A stretch of DNA of 9,748 bases from JBAXHO01 sp037138855 (GTDB taxonomy: Bacteria > Patescibacteriota > Dojkabacteria > B142 > OLB20). Location of the stretch: assembly GCA_037138855.1 (NCBI GenBank), contig JBAXHO010000064.1:1-9748 (forward strand). The letters run 5' to 3'. The position numbers and the translations under genes are program-made. Below, one piece after another: positions 1-6,678 of this stretch; the first letter of the stretch is position 1, and each line of letters begins with the position of its first letter. The notes below the pieces were generated by a model. It worked only from the letters and a program-made list of their open reading frames with translations. It was not told the origin of the DNA and ran no database searches.

Positions 1-7
1 CATTGAC

Positions 8-52
8 TTATCTAACGGAGGTCATTTCGGTAACAGTTTCATTTATCTAACG
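8..52. repeat. 10-bp direct repeat upstream of the first gene
   Basis: TTATCTAACG occurs at 8-17 and again at 43-52, a spacing of 35 bp, which is five times the 7-bp period seen elsewhere in the window. The intervening bases do not themselves repeat clearly. This stretch (1-120) holds no gene I can support. It may be a decayed repeat array or the tail of an intergenic region cut by the window edge. A GGAGG at 17-21 has no start codon at the right distance. Confidence 0.3.
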
Positions 53-120
53 CACCTGCTATTTTCTCCTTGCAATACTATCTGCTACTGTCGTATACTT
101 TCCATATATTCTATACGCTA

Positions 121-1221
121 ATGTCGGATATAAAAATTAAAAGCAATTTAACCCTGGAAACCTATTGCCCGATAATTTTATCAAGTAGGTTGGTTTGTAT
201 TTCCAGTTCATTATTAGGTGGTTCTGAAAAATTAGTAGCGACATACAAAGAATATTTGATTAAAGTGAAATTTGTTGCAGAGAATTCAATTATCGAGCTT
301 GATTGTAATCTTTTGAAACTTCAGGCGAGAAGGTCCTTGGGTAAGGTTGTGGCTGATTTTATTCAGGAAAATAAAATTGAGAAATTTGATAATATATACA
401 TTTTAATTCGCAATTATCAGGGTGATTTGTCGTTATCGGAGTTGGTAAGTCAGAGAAATTATCGAGTGGTGGTGAGCTCTGAATTGAGTTCTGTAGCCCA
501 AACCTTAACAGAGCAAGGCTTTGAGCATATTTTAATAAATACATTTAGTTTTGCTGATTATTTACAGAGAGAGAATATTAAAATTTCCAAAGAGAATTTT
601 CATCTCGTTAATGCTTATTTTGATGATTTTCTCAAAGAGATTAGTCCTGATGAATTACAGATAGTTGATTATATTATTCAGAAACAGATTTTGGCTAAGT
701 ATAATATTCGCGAGCGGGAACGGTTTTACAGGTTTTTTTATCAACTGGTAAAACATTCAGGGGTAGTGATTAGTATTAATGAATTAGCTGATTTATGTAA
801 AATTGCTGTGGATACTGCTGCCAGATTTCTGGAGTTTGTGCTTGATACTCAGCTCTTTACAGCGCTGGAGAAATATCAGCCAATAATGAAAGAGGGTAGA
901 AAAACTGCTGCTGTATTTTTTTGTAACTATCCTGGAATTGTAAGTTTAATTAAAGGTAAAATTAGTCTCTGGCAAAATTTTTTCAATTTCATTTTCCAAC
1001 AGCTAAATGGCAATCATATCTATTATTTTATTCAGGAAAAACGCTTGGTAGGACTTGTCATTGATGATAAAATACTAATTATCCCAAATTATAAAAAAGC
1101 TAAGGAAATTAGAATACCAGAGGCAAGTGCCTTTGAAAAAGTGATCGAGGTTACGAATGTAGAGGAGGTATATAATTTGGAAGGGAAGCTGGGTCGGTAT
1201 CCGGTGACCGGTGCCCGGTGA
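121..1221 (+). CDS. Degenerate AAA_14/DUF4143-like ATPase homologue
   Basis: The 366-residue protein has the overall plan of the AAA_14/DUF4143 ATPase family, but its nucleotide-binding motifs are gone. Where Walker A is expected (about residues 27-39) it reads ISSSLLGGSEKLV, without the GK[T/S]. Where Walker B is expected (92-100) it reads IYILIRNYQ instead of a hydrophobic run ending in D/E. The stretch at 114-148, ending FSFADYL, matches the family's 'TGS...PLSFxEyl' region. A winged-helix-like segment (about 202-250, ISINELADLCKIAVDTAARFLE) precedes a C-terminal domain (about 265-355) resembling DUF4143, whose usual E-x-D acidic pair is absent (RLVGLVID). The start is set at the ATG at 121. 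An upstream TTG at 70 would add 17 residues with no family match. The last codons and the TGA stop lie in a heptamer array. Family members elsewhere are ATPases of mostly unclear role, so the function here is unknown and may be non-catalytic. Family assignment is by pattern only. Confidence 0.6.
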   Translation: MSDIKIKSNLTLETYCPIILSSRLVCISSSLLGGSEKLVATYKEYLIKVKFVAENSIIELDCNLLKLQARRSLGKVVADFIQENKIEKFDNIYILIRNYQGDLSLSELVSQRNYRVVVSSELSSVAQTLTEQGFEHILINTFSFADYLQRENIKISKENFHLVNAYFDDFLKEISPDELQIVDYIIQKQILAKYNIRERERFYRFFYQLVKHSGVVISINELADLCKIAVDTAARFLEFVLDTQLFTALEKYQPIMKEGRKTAAVFFCNYPGIVSLIKGKISLWQNFFNFIFQQLNGNHIYYFIQEKRLVGLVIDDKILIIPNYKKAKEIRIPEASAFEKVIEVTNVEEVYNLEGKLGRYPVTGAR

Positions 1222-1269
1222 GCGGTAATCGGGAGTTGAATTTGAAATTTGAAATTTGCAAATTGGAAT
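1193..1269. repeat. Heptamer tandem array overlapping the 3' end of the first gene
   Basis: Consecutive 7-bp units run GTCGGTA, TCCGGTG, ACCGGTG, CCCGGTG, AGCGGTA, ATCGGGA (1193-1234). The array then changes theme without losing phase: GTTGAAT, TTGAAAT, TTGAAAT, TTGCAAA, TTGGAAT (1235-1269). The first four units encode the C-terminus of the ATPase-like protein, and its TGA stop spans the junction of units four and five. Confidence 0.8.
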
Positions 1270-1302
1270 TGGGGAAAATCGTATTAACTGGTATATCGGT
1301 AG

Positions 1303-1357
1303 ATTCCGGACAGAAAGTTATTCTAAGTTATCGCTAAGAATAACTAACTTCCGGAAT
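1303..1357. repeat. Two-tier palindromic element
   Basis: The outer arm ATTCCGGA (1303-1310) pairs with TCCGGAAT (1350-1357). The inner arm AGTTATTCT (1316-1324) pairs perfectly with AGAATAACT (1337-1345), leaving a 12-nt loop. It could form a cruciform in DNA or a stem-loop in RNA. No T-run follows, so an intrinsic terminator is unlikely. It sits between two heptamer arrays. The remaining bases of this 250-bp intergenic gap (1270-1302 and 1358-1428) hold nothing I recognise. Confidence 0.8.
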
Positions 1358-1428
1358 GACGTTTAAGCTATAGGACACTTTTAGTATATCGTTTTAAATC
1401 AGCTATCGACTCAAGGTCAGGTGGAATG

Positions 1429-1470
1429 AGATACTAGCTACTAGATACCAGATACTAATATTCATAAACT
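1429..1470. repeat. Heptamer tandem array running up to the surE start
   Basis: The units are AGATACT, AGCTACT, AGATACC, AGATACT, AATATTC, ATAAACT, and a single base separates the last from the surE ATG. Four of the six end in CT on a strict 7-bp spacing. The array occupies the whole leader region where a ribosome-binding site would be expected. Confidence 0.75.
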
Positions 1471-1471
1471 A

Positions 1472-2296
1472 ATGTTAAAGAATTCAACCACAACCAGGCG
1501 TCCGTTTATCCTGATTACCGGGGATGATTCAGTGCGCTCTGAAGGAATTATCCTGTTAAAAAGAGTCACGGAAGGATTTGCCGATGTAGAAATCGTGGCG
1601 ACGAAAGATCAGTGCACTGGTGTAGGTGCTGCGATGACTCACAAAGGCGGAGCTTGGGGTAAGGAGGTGGTGGATGGTAAGGAAATGATTTGGGTAGAAG
1701 GGATGCCGGTCGATGCTGTGCATTTTGCCATGAAATATTTTAAGCGCAAGCCTGACTTAGTTCTTTCTGGGGTAAATACTGGCTTAAATGTTCAAAACAA
1801 TACGACGATACGTTCTGGAACCGTGGGCGCTGCTCATGCTGCAGCAGCTTGGATGAAGGTACCAACGGTTGCTTTATCACTGGATGTGAAAGATTTATCA
1901 AGTTGGTTTAAGGAGCATGACGGTCAGTTTAATGAGGATTTGCTGGAGTATCCGGGTAAGATGATTCGTAAGATCGTCGATCTGGCTTTGCACTATCAAT
2001 TCCCTGTGAATGGCTTTTGGAACGTGAATTTTCCCCATACGGCCACAGATAAAATTCGGGTAACAAGTTTTGATAATAATATTGCCTATCCTAATGAAGT
2101 GAGTATTAATGGCGACCATTATCATTATCTCTTGCAACAATTGCAGTTAGACTATGCTCAGGATACAGATATAGGCACAGTTTTTGCCGGTATTGTCTCG
2201 ATTACACCTTGTCTAGTTAATTTTTTTGATGCCAGTGAGAAAGAAAAACTAGTCAAGGCAGTAAAAAACAGTAATTTATTGCGTGAAACAGTTTAA
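1472..2296 (+). CDS. surE: 5'/3'-nucleotidase SurE
   Basis: SurE is a metal-dependent phosphatase that removes phosphate from nucleoside 5'- and 3'-monophosphates in the cytoplasm, with roles in nucleotide recycling and stress survival. The family layout is clear: the N-terminal acidic pair D18-D19 in ILITGDDSV, the loop DQCTGVG (46-52), VEGMPVDAVHFA (75-86), and the signature SGVNTGLN (99-106) with metal-ligand candidate N102, then SGTVGAA (115-121) and a late VSITP. Two departures from the usual NDDG are visible: G17 replaces Asn and S20 replaces Gly. The loop Ser that helps hold the metal is Thr (T49). The length (274 residues) is slightly above the usual ~250. The ATG at 1472 puts the catalytic strand 11 residues in; no Shine-Dalgarno motif precedes it. 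A heptamer array lies directly upstream and an inverted array downstream. Confidence 0.93.
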   Translation: MLKNSTTTRRPFILITGDDSVRSEGIILLKRVTEGFADVEIVATKDQCTGVGAAMTHKGGAWGKEVVDGKEMIWVEGMPVDAVHFAMKYFKRKPDLVLSGVNTGLNVQNNTTIRSGTVGAAHAAAAWMKVPTVALSLDVKDLSSWFKEHDGQFNEDLLEYPGKMIRKIVDLALHYQFPVNGFWNVNFPHTATDKIRVTSFDNNIAYPNEVSINGDHYHYLLQQLQLDYAQDTDIGTVFAGIVSITPCLVNFFDASEKEKLVKAVKNSNLLRETV

Positions 2297-2336
2297 TCGT
2301 ATCATCAGCGGCAGATTTGTGGCTAAAATGGACGAT

Positions 2337-2422
2337 AAGTTAATAGTTATTAGTTAGAAGCTAAACGGAAAAAATTGTTAATTAACAATTTCACATAACT
2401 TCTTCCTATTAGCTATTAACTT
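2337..2422. repeat. Large imperfect hairpin with a central perfect palindrome
   Basis: A 17-bp arm at 2337-2353 pairs at 15 of 17 positions with 2406-2422. Near its centre lies a perfect 20-bp palindrome, AAATTGTTAATTAACAATTT (2372-2391). The left arm is a heptamer array with units beginning AG: AGTTAAT, AGTTATT, AGTTAGA, AGCTAAA (2338-2365). The right arm belongs to an array whose units end in CT. The hairpin lies between surE and leuS. It is followed 35 bp later by a T-run, too far for a classical terminator, so any terminator role is uncertain. Confidence 0.75.
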
Positions 2423-2463
2423 ATGACTTTTATCTTTTAACTTCTAGCTTTTATCTTTTTTTT
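2394..2463. repeat. CT-ending heptamer array abutting the leuS start
   Basis: Nine consecutive 7-bp units end in CT: CATAACT, TCTTCCT, ATTAGCT, ATTAACT, TATGACT, TTTATCT, TTTAACT, TCTAGCT, TTTATCT. They are followed by seven T and then the leuS ATG at 2464. The dinucleotide CT recurs at exactly 7-nt spacing nine times while the other five positions drift. No Shine-Dalgarno motif is present, so the leader of leuS is a pyrimidine-rich repeat. Confidence 0.85.
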
Positions 2464-5400
2464 ATGCAAACAATCAATCATCAGGAAATCGAGAAGAAAT
2501 GGACGGAAAAATGGTTAAAAAGTGTTATCTATAAAACACCAGAAAACGTGGATCCAGCAAAGAAGCAATATATTTTGCCACAATTACCATATCCTTCCGG
2601 ATCTGGCCTGCATGTTGGCCATGCCGAAGTGTATACCGCCTGTGATATTTATGCTCGTTATCAAAGAATGATTGGTAAACAGGTTTTGCAGGTGATTGGT
2701 TGGGATGCTTTTGGTTTACCGGCAGAAAATTTCGCTATCAAAACCAATATTCATCCGAGAATCAATACAGACAAGGCAATTGAAAATTTCAAAGCTCAGA
2801 TCACTGCACTTGGTGCTTCTGTAGATTGGGATCGTACTGTCGGGAGCCATAATCCAGATTATTATAAATGGACGCAGTGGTTTTTCTTGTTGATGTATGA
2901 CCGGGGTTTAGCTTACCGCAAAAAACAGGCTGTGAACTGGTGTGATAGCTGTAAAACAGTCTTGGCTAATGAACAGGTAGTAAATGGACATTGCGAGCGC
3001 TGTGATACCGAGATCGTGCAAAAAGACATGGAACAATGGTTTTTGAAAATTACTGAATATGCTGACCGACTTTCAGCTGATTTGGATAAAATTGACTGGC
3101 CAGCGGAAACAATTAAAAGACAGAAAGATTGGATTGGGAGGAGTGAAGGGGCGTTGGTGAAGTTTGAGATCAAATTACAGGAATCAGGAATCAGGAATCT
3201 GGAATCTGATAAAACGGATCGAAATTCGAATGGCGTCCTGAAACAAGTTCAGGATCGAATTTCGGAAGATAAAACTACGAGCTACGAGCTACAAACTACT
3301 AAGTTTTTGGAAGTTTTCACTACAGCTCATGACACAATTTTTGGGGCGACTTTTGTGGTGTTGGCACCGGAACATGAGATGTTACAGGAACTGCAGTCTC
3401 AAATTACAAACTGGGCGGAGGTTAATCAATATATTCAAGCAACAAAATTTAAGACAGAATTAGACCGCCAGCAGGAAAAAGTGAAAACCGGGATAAAGCT
3501 TGATGGCGTGGGTGTAATCAATCCAATGACTAATGAGGAAATCCCCATTTTCGTGGCTGACTATGTGCTGGGAGGTTATGGTACTGGAGCGATTATGGCG
3601 GTACCTGGTCATGATGAGCGTGACTTTGAATTTGCTGAGAAATATCATGTACCAATTAAGTATCTCGTCGCTGGAGCTGAAAATAAGTTCCTGAGTTATT
3701 CTGGTGATATTAAAGGTAATACAGATAAATATCATTTGATCAATTCCGGAGAATTTAATGGACAATCATTTACTGAAGCGAGACCAGCAATTTTGAAAAA
3801 ACTTGAAGATTTGGGAGTGGCTAAAGCGCAAATTCAATTTAAATTGCGTGACTGGTCAGTTTCCAGACAACGTTTCTGGGGTGCACCATTACCGATGATC
3901 AAACGGATGGCTGCGACTGATGAAGAAAAAACAAAATTTAGTGGTAATCCTGAAAAAGTAGTACAGTTGCATGCCTGGGGTAGTAAAAAATCAGAGCATT
4001 TCCATCAGTGGCTTAAGGATGAATTGGCAAAACTTAAGATAGAATCTGTAATTCCTGATTTACCAGAACCCTATACACCAATCTTTAATGAATGGCTCAA
4101 AACTGCCATGACAGTTATTAATCAAGATCTGGAGAATCAGGTTTTAATTGGCAGAAGTCTCAGTACCTGGACAGCACTTAAAATTGCAGAGTCTGTCAAA
4201 TTGAGAAAATTAATTCTGTTATGTCCTGTTTCACCGGTAGATGCTTATATAAAAGGAATTAAGAAGATTATTTCTGAACAAGAAGTTATTACCAGTATTG
4301 AGAATTTCATTTATCAGAATCAGATTGATTTGAAAAAAGTGCAGGAAAATTGTGGTGAAATTGTAATATTTTTATCTACAAATGATCCATATATTCCTTT
4401 TGTAGAGACTGAGAAGTGGTTTAGAGAAAACCTACCATTCGCTAGAATTTTTCGGGTTAAAAATGCCGGTCATTTCAATGCTGATGCCGGTTATTCTACG
4501 TTTCCTACTTTATTAAAAGAAGTATTAGCTGAAGTGCGACCGGATTTACGACGGGCAAAAATGGACGATCTACCAGTGATCTTACCTGACGACGTCGATT
4601 TCAAGCCAACAGGTCAATCACCACTTACTTATTCACCTCATTTCCAGGATGGTGTCGCTGAAAAATACGGGAATGAATGGAGTCGTGAAGTAGATACTCT
4701 AGATACATTTATGTGCTCCAGCTGGTATTATTTTCGCTATTTGGATCCGAAGAATGATCAGGCTTTTGCTTCGGAAAAAGCGCTCAAAACCTGGATGCCG
4801 GTGGACTTTTACCTCGGTGGACCAGAGCATGTAAATGGTCATTTACTATATTCTCGCTTTTTTACCAAGGTACTTTTTGATGCCGGTTACATTGATTTTG
4901 ATGAGCCATTTACCAAACACCGACATCAGGGGATGATTCTTGGCGAGGATCACCGTAAGATGAGCAAACGCTGGGGAAATGTGATCAATCCAACTGATGT
5001 TGTCGAAAAATATGGTGCAGATACGATACGTATTTATGAAATGTTTATGGGTCCTTTGGAACAATCCAAAGCTTGGAGTGATGCTGCTGTACGAGGTGTA
5101 CGTCGTTTTCTCGACCGGGTGTATACATTTTCATTAAATGCTAAATTTGTAAATGATTCTCCTGAGACTGAGGTAGAGCTGCACAAAATGTTGGCAAAAG
5201 TGACAAATGATACAGCTGAATTACATTTTAATACAGCAGTTAGTGAGTTTATGAAATTTCTGAATTATGTTGAAGCTCATAATATTTCAGAAAAATTGTG
5301 GAAAATATTTATTTTATCGTTAGCACCATATGCACCTTTTTTGACTGAAGAAATTTGGCAAACGCTTTGGTTTGAGAAACAATCAATTCATTTAGAAAGA

Positions 5401-5622
5401 TGGCCGAAATATGATGAATCATTATTAGGAAAATCAGAAATTCAAATTGCTGTTCAGATTAATGGTAAGGTACGAGGAAAAATCAATATAAGTTCAGATA
5501 CAGATGAAGCAATTGCCATGGGCTTGGCACATCAGGAAGCTAATGTAGAAAAGTATTTAAATAATGCTATTATTAAAAAAGTAGTTTATGTGCCAGGGAA
5601 AATTTTGAATGTGATAATTTAG
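2464..5622 (+). CDS. leuS: Leucyl-tRNA synthetase with embedded alpha/beta hydrolase
   Basis: This cytoplasmic class I synthetase attaches leucine to tRNA-Leu. Visible in order: the catalytic HVGH (50-53), a zinc knuckle CDSC...CERC (160-163, 177-180), and GRSEGALVKFEI leading into the CP1 editing domain. CP1 carries TTAHDT (286-291), where most bacterial enzymes have TTRPDT, and VPGHDERD (380-387) with the conserved editing Asp candidate D387. The core resumes with WGAPLPM. Next come a hydrolase domain of about 200 residues, DLPVILP (702-708), KMSKR (832-836, for KMSKS), the anticodon-binding helical domain, and a C-terminal NGKVRGK segment. At 1052 residues it exceeds the usual 800-880. The excess is explained by the hydrolase (about 497-690) and a repeat-derived insert (about 239-279). 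The TAG stop is the start of an octamer array. Catalysis looks intact; editing may be altered. Confidence 0.95.
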   Translation: MQTINHQEIEKKWTEKWLKSVIYKTPENVDPAKKQYILPQLPYPSGSGLHVGHAEVYTACDIYARYQRMIGKQVLQVIGWDAFGLPAENFAIKTNIHPRINTDKAIENFKAQITALGASVDWDRTVGSHNPDYYKWTQWFFLLMYDRGLAYRKKQAVNWCDSCKTVLANEQVVNGHCERCDTEIVQKDMEQWFLKITEYADRLSADLDKIDWPAETIKRQKDWIGRSEGALVKFEIKLQESGIRNLESDKTDRNSNGVLKQVQDRISEDKTTSYELQTTKFLEVFTTAHDTIFGATFVVLAPEHEMLQELQSQITNWAEVNQYIQATKFKTELDRQQEKVKTGIKLDGVGVINPMTNEEIPIFVADYVLGGYGTGAIMAVPGHDERDFEFAEKYHVPIKYLVAGAENKFLSYSGDIKGNTDKYHLINSGEFNGQSFTEARPAILKKLEDLGVAKAQIQFKLRDWSVSRQRFWGAPLPMIKRMAATDEEKTKFSGNPEKVVQLHAWGSKKSEHFHQWLKDELAKLKIESVIPDLPEPYTPIFNEWLKTAMTVINQDLENQVLIGRSLSTWTALKIAESVKLRKLILLCPVSPVDAYIKGIKKIISEQEVITSIENFIYQNQIDLKKVQENCGEIVIFLSTNDPYIPFVETEKWFRENLPFARIFRVKNAGHFNADAGYSTFPTLLKEVLAEVRPDLRRAKMDDLPVILPDDVDFKPTGQSPLTYSPHFQDGVAEKYGNEWSREVDTLDTFMCSSWYYFRYLDPKNDQAFASEKALKTWMPVDFYLGGPEHVNGHLLYSRFFTKVLFDAGYIDFDEPFTKHRHQGMILGEDHRKMSKRWGNVINPTDVVEKYGADTIRIYEMFMGPLEQSKAWSDAAVRGVRRFLDRVYTFSLNAKFVNDSPETEVELHKMLAKVTNDTAELHFNTAVSEFMKFLNYVEAHNISEKLWKIFILSLAPYAPFLTEEIWQTLWFEKQSIHLERWPKYDESLLGKSEIQIAVQINGKVRGKINISSDTDEAIAMGLAHQEANVEKYLNNAIIKKVVYVPGKILNVII
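3178..3302 (+). repeat. Array-palindrome-array composite inside the leuS reading frame
   Basis: First comes a heptamer array CAGGAAT x3 then CTGGAAT (3178-3205). Next is a palindrome with outer arms CGAAATTCG (3220-3228) and CGAATTTCG (3256-3264) and inner arms TCCTGAA (3236-3242) and TTCAGGA (3248-3254) around a 5-nt loop. A second heptamer array follows: CTACGAG, CTACGAG, CTACAAA, CTACTAA (3275-3302). Everything is translated as codons 239-279, between the strand entering the CP1 editing domain and the one carrying its Thr-rich motif, where ordinary LeuRS has a short hairpin loop. Neither array contains a stop in the frame used. Confidence 0.85.
3952..4533 (+). other. RBBP9/YdeN-type serine hydrolase domain embedded in LeuRS
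   Basis: Residues 497-690 of LeuRS read as a whole alpha/beta hydrolase of the RBBP9/YdeN (Ser_hydrolase) type. It opens with a strand and loop VVQLHAWGSKKSEHF and continues with WLKDELAKLKIESVIPDLP, typical of this family. The nucleophile elbow is LIGRSLSTW with S565 (family consensus G-H-S-x-G). A late strand IVIFLSTNDPYIPF carries D641, and KNAGHFNADAGYSTFPTLL carries H670. The Ser-Asp-His triad is therefore present in the right order and spacing. It replaces the short loop or zinc region normally found between WGAPLPM and LPVxLP in LeuRS. No stop or start interrupts it, so it is a fused domain and not a separate gene. Its substrate cannot be read from sequence. Confidence 0.85.
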
Positions 5623-5675
5623 GAATCTGGGAATTTAAGAATCTAGGAATTTAGGAATCTGAGAACTTAGGAATC
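5620..5675. repeat. Octamer tandem array at the leuS stop codon
   Basis: There are seven 8-bp units: TAGGAATC, TGGGAATT, TAAGAATC, TAGGAATT, TAGGAATC, TGAGAACT, TAGGAATC. The first three bases are the leuS stop codon. This is the only clear 8-bp array in the window. Its core GGAAT is shared with the CAGGAAT heptamers inside leuS. The remaining 36 bp before the next gene are AT-rich with no recognisable ribosome-binding site. Confidence 0.85.
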
Positions 5676-5711
5676 AAAGATAAATAAAATTATTCATTAT
5701 CAATTCTGCTC

Positions 5712-6542
5712 ATGTTTAAGGAAAATAAGGCATTTTGGTTATATCTTTTGGGGATTGTTCTATTATTCTTCTTATTATTTTTTGGCTTAAGAACATATTT
5801 TAATGCCAATGGATTTATTGTTGGCCCAATTTCACTTAATCCTTTTGTTACTGTAGCTCCAAATCAGGTTACACCTACTTATCATAATACCTTGCCGGAT
5901 GTAACTGCAAGTATTGGGCCTACAGCTTTGACTATCACCCCACAGTCAGTATTGGATAAAGATTATTATGCAGTAGTGAAAACAAACCAAGGTGATTTTA
6001 CTGTAGAACTTTTTGAAAATAATGCTCCAGAAACTGTGGCAAATTTTATTTCTTTAAGTGTCAAAGATTATTATGATCAGGTACGTTTTCATAGATTAAT
6101 ACCAAATGTTTTATTGCAGGGCGGGAGTAGGGCTACCTTGGATGATGATCCGGCTAATGATAAATTTGGTAATCCAGGTTATTTCATTCCTGACGAGATC
6201 AATTGGTCTAGTTTAGATTTTAGTGATTCACAAAAGCAGCAATTAATCCAGGCAGGATATGTAAGTGCAGTAAAAATTGCTTCGAAAGGCATGGATAAAT
6301 ATTGTTTAGCAATGGCTGGAAGTGCTCCCAATACTGGAGGCTCACAGTTTTTTATTGTACTCGGTGATAAAACTGATCCGGCAATTTTAAGTTTACAAGG
6401 TACGCATACTGTTTTTGGTGAAGTAATTGCTAACAAGGAATTAATTGATAGTTTTAATAAAATTAATAGTGATATAAATGACGATTATCGTCCTCTTACA
6501 GATCTCTTCATCGTAGACATACAAATTTTTTCCAGAAAATAG
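5712..6542 (+). CDS. Membrane-anchored cyclophilin-type peptidyl-prolyl isomerase
   Basis: Cyclophilins speed cis-trans isomerisation of Xaa-Pro bonds during protein folding. Here one N-terminal membrane segment (about residues 8-27) is followed by a proline- and threonine-containing linker (about 30-83). The cyclophilin domain (84-275) is therefore predicted to sit outside the membrane and assist folding of exported proteins. Hallmarks are VRFHRLIP (124-131) with the catalytic arginine R128, QGG (136-138), MAGSAPNTGGSQFF (201-214), and THTVFGEV near the end. The usual tryptophan of the cyclosporin pocket is not apparent. Between QGG and MAG there is a longer stretch than in compact enzymes such as E. 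coli PpiB, containing a helical insert (about 165-190). The ATG at 5712 lies directly before the membrane segment and lacks a Shine-Dalgarno motif. It is 89 bp downstream of leuS, so co-transcription is possible. Confidence 0.9.
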   Translation: MFKENKAFWLYLLGIVLLFFLLFFGLRTYFNANGFIVGPISLNPFVTVAPNQVTPTYHNTLPDVTASIGPTALTITPQSVLDKDYYAVVKTNQGDFTVELFENNAPETVANFISLSVKDYYDQVRFHRLIPNVLLQGGSRATLDDDPANDKFGNPGYFIPDEINWSSLDFSDSQKQQLIQAGYVSAVKIASKGMDKYCLAMAGSAPNTGGSQFFIVLGDKTDPAILSLQGTHTVFGEVIANKELIDSFNKINSDINDDYRPLTDLFIVDIQIFSRK

Positions 6543-6590
6543 TCAAATTTAAGAATTTTTTAAGAATTCCGGTGTATAAAATAGTAGACC

Positions 6591-6629
6591 GTAGTCAGTA
6601 GTCAGTAGTCAGTAGTCAGTAGTTAGTAG
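6591..6629. repeat. Heptamer tandem array after the cyclophilin gene
   Basis: Four exact copies of GTAGTCA are followed by GTAGTTA and a partial GTAG. Read in register they are AGTCAGT units, starting with AG. Every reading frame meets a TAG within 21 bp. The last 11 bases (GTAGTTAGTAG) can pair as RNA with CTACTAGCTAC in the array at 6711-6732, with one G-U pair. Confidence 0.9.
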
Positions 6630-6678
6630 CCTGGAATTTGAAAGAATTATAGAAATAGAAACTCGAAAATTACAATTT

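Noticed and set aside
17..21. GGAGG resembling a ribosome-binding site
   Set aside because: No start codon with an open frame lies 5-10 bases downstream on the + strand.
70..120. N-terminal extension of the first gene from a TTG start
   Set aside because: The 17 added residues are hydrophobic but match nothing in the family, and the ATG at 121 gives a sensible N-terminus.
1219..1335. Possible TGA recoding: reading through the TGA at 1219-1221 keeps the frame open to about 1335
   Set aside because: No internal TGA occurs in any of the other long genes, glycine and tryptophan use ordinary codons, and the extension is just heptamer repeats and palindrome. TGA is best read as a normal stop.
1303..1357. 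Intrinsic terminator
   Set aside because: There is no T-run directly after the stem; the pairing resembles a palindromic repeat element.
3460..3765. Antisense open frames within leuS, surE, the cyclophilin gene and comEC
   Set aside because: They lie opposite strongly conserved coding sequence, match no family I recognise, and have no leader of their own; they are frame shadows.
3952..4533. The hydrolase region as a separate gene inserted by misassembly
   Set aside because: LeuRS sequence continues in the same frame on both sides with the correct domains and no stop or start between them; a fused domain is simpler. Read-level checking could still overturn this.
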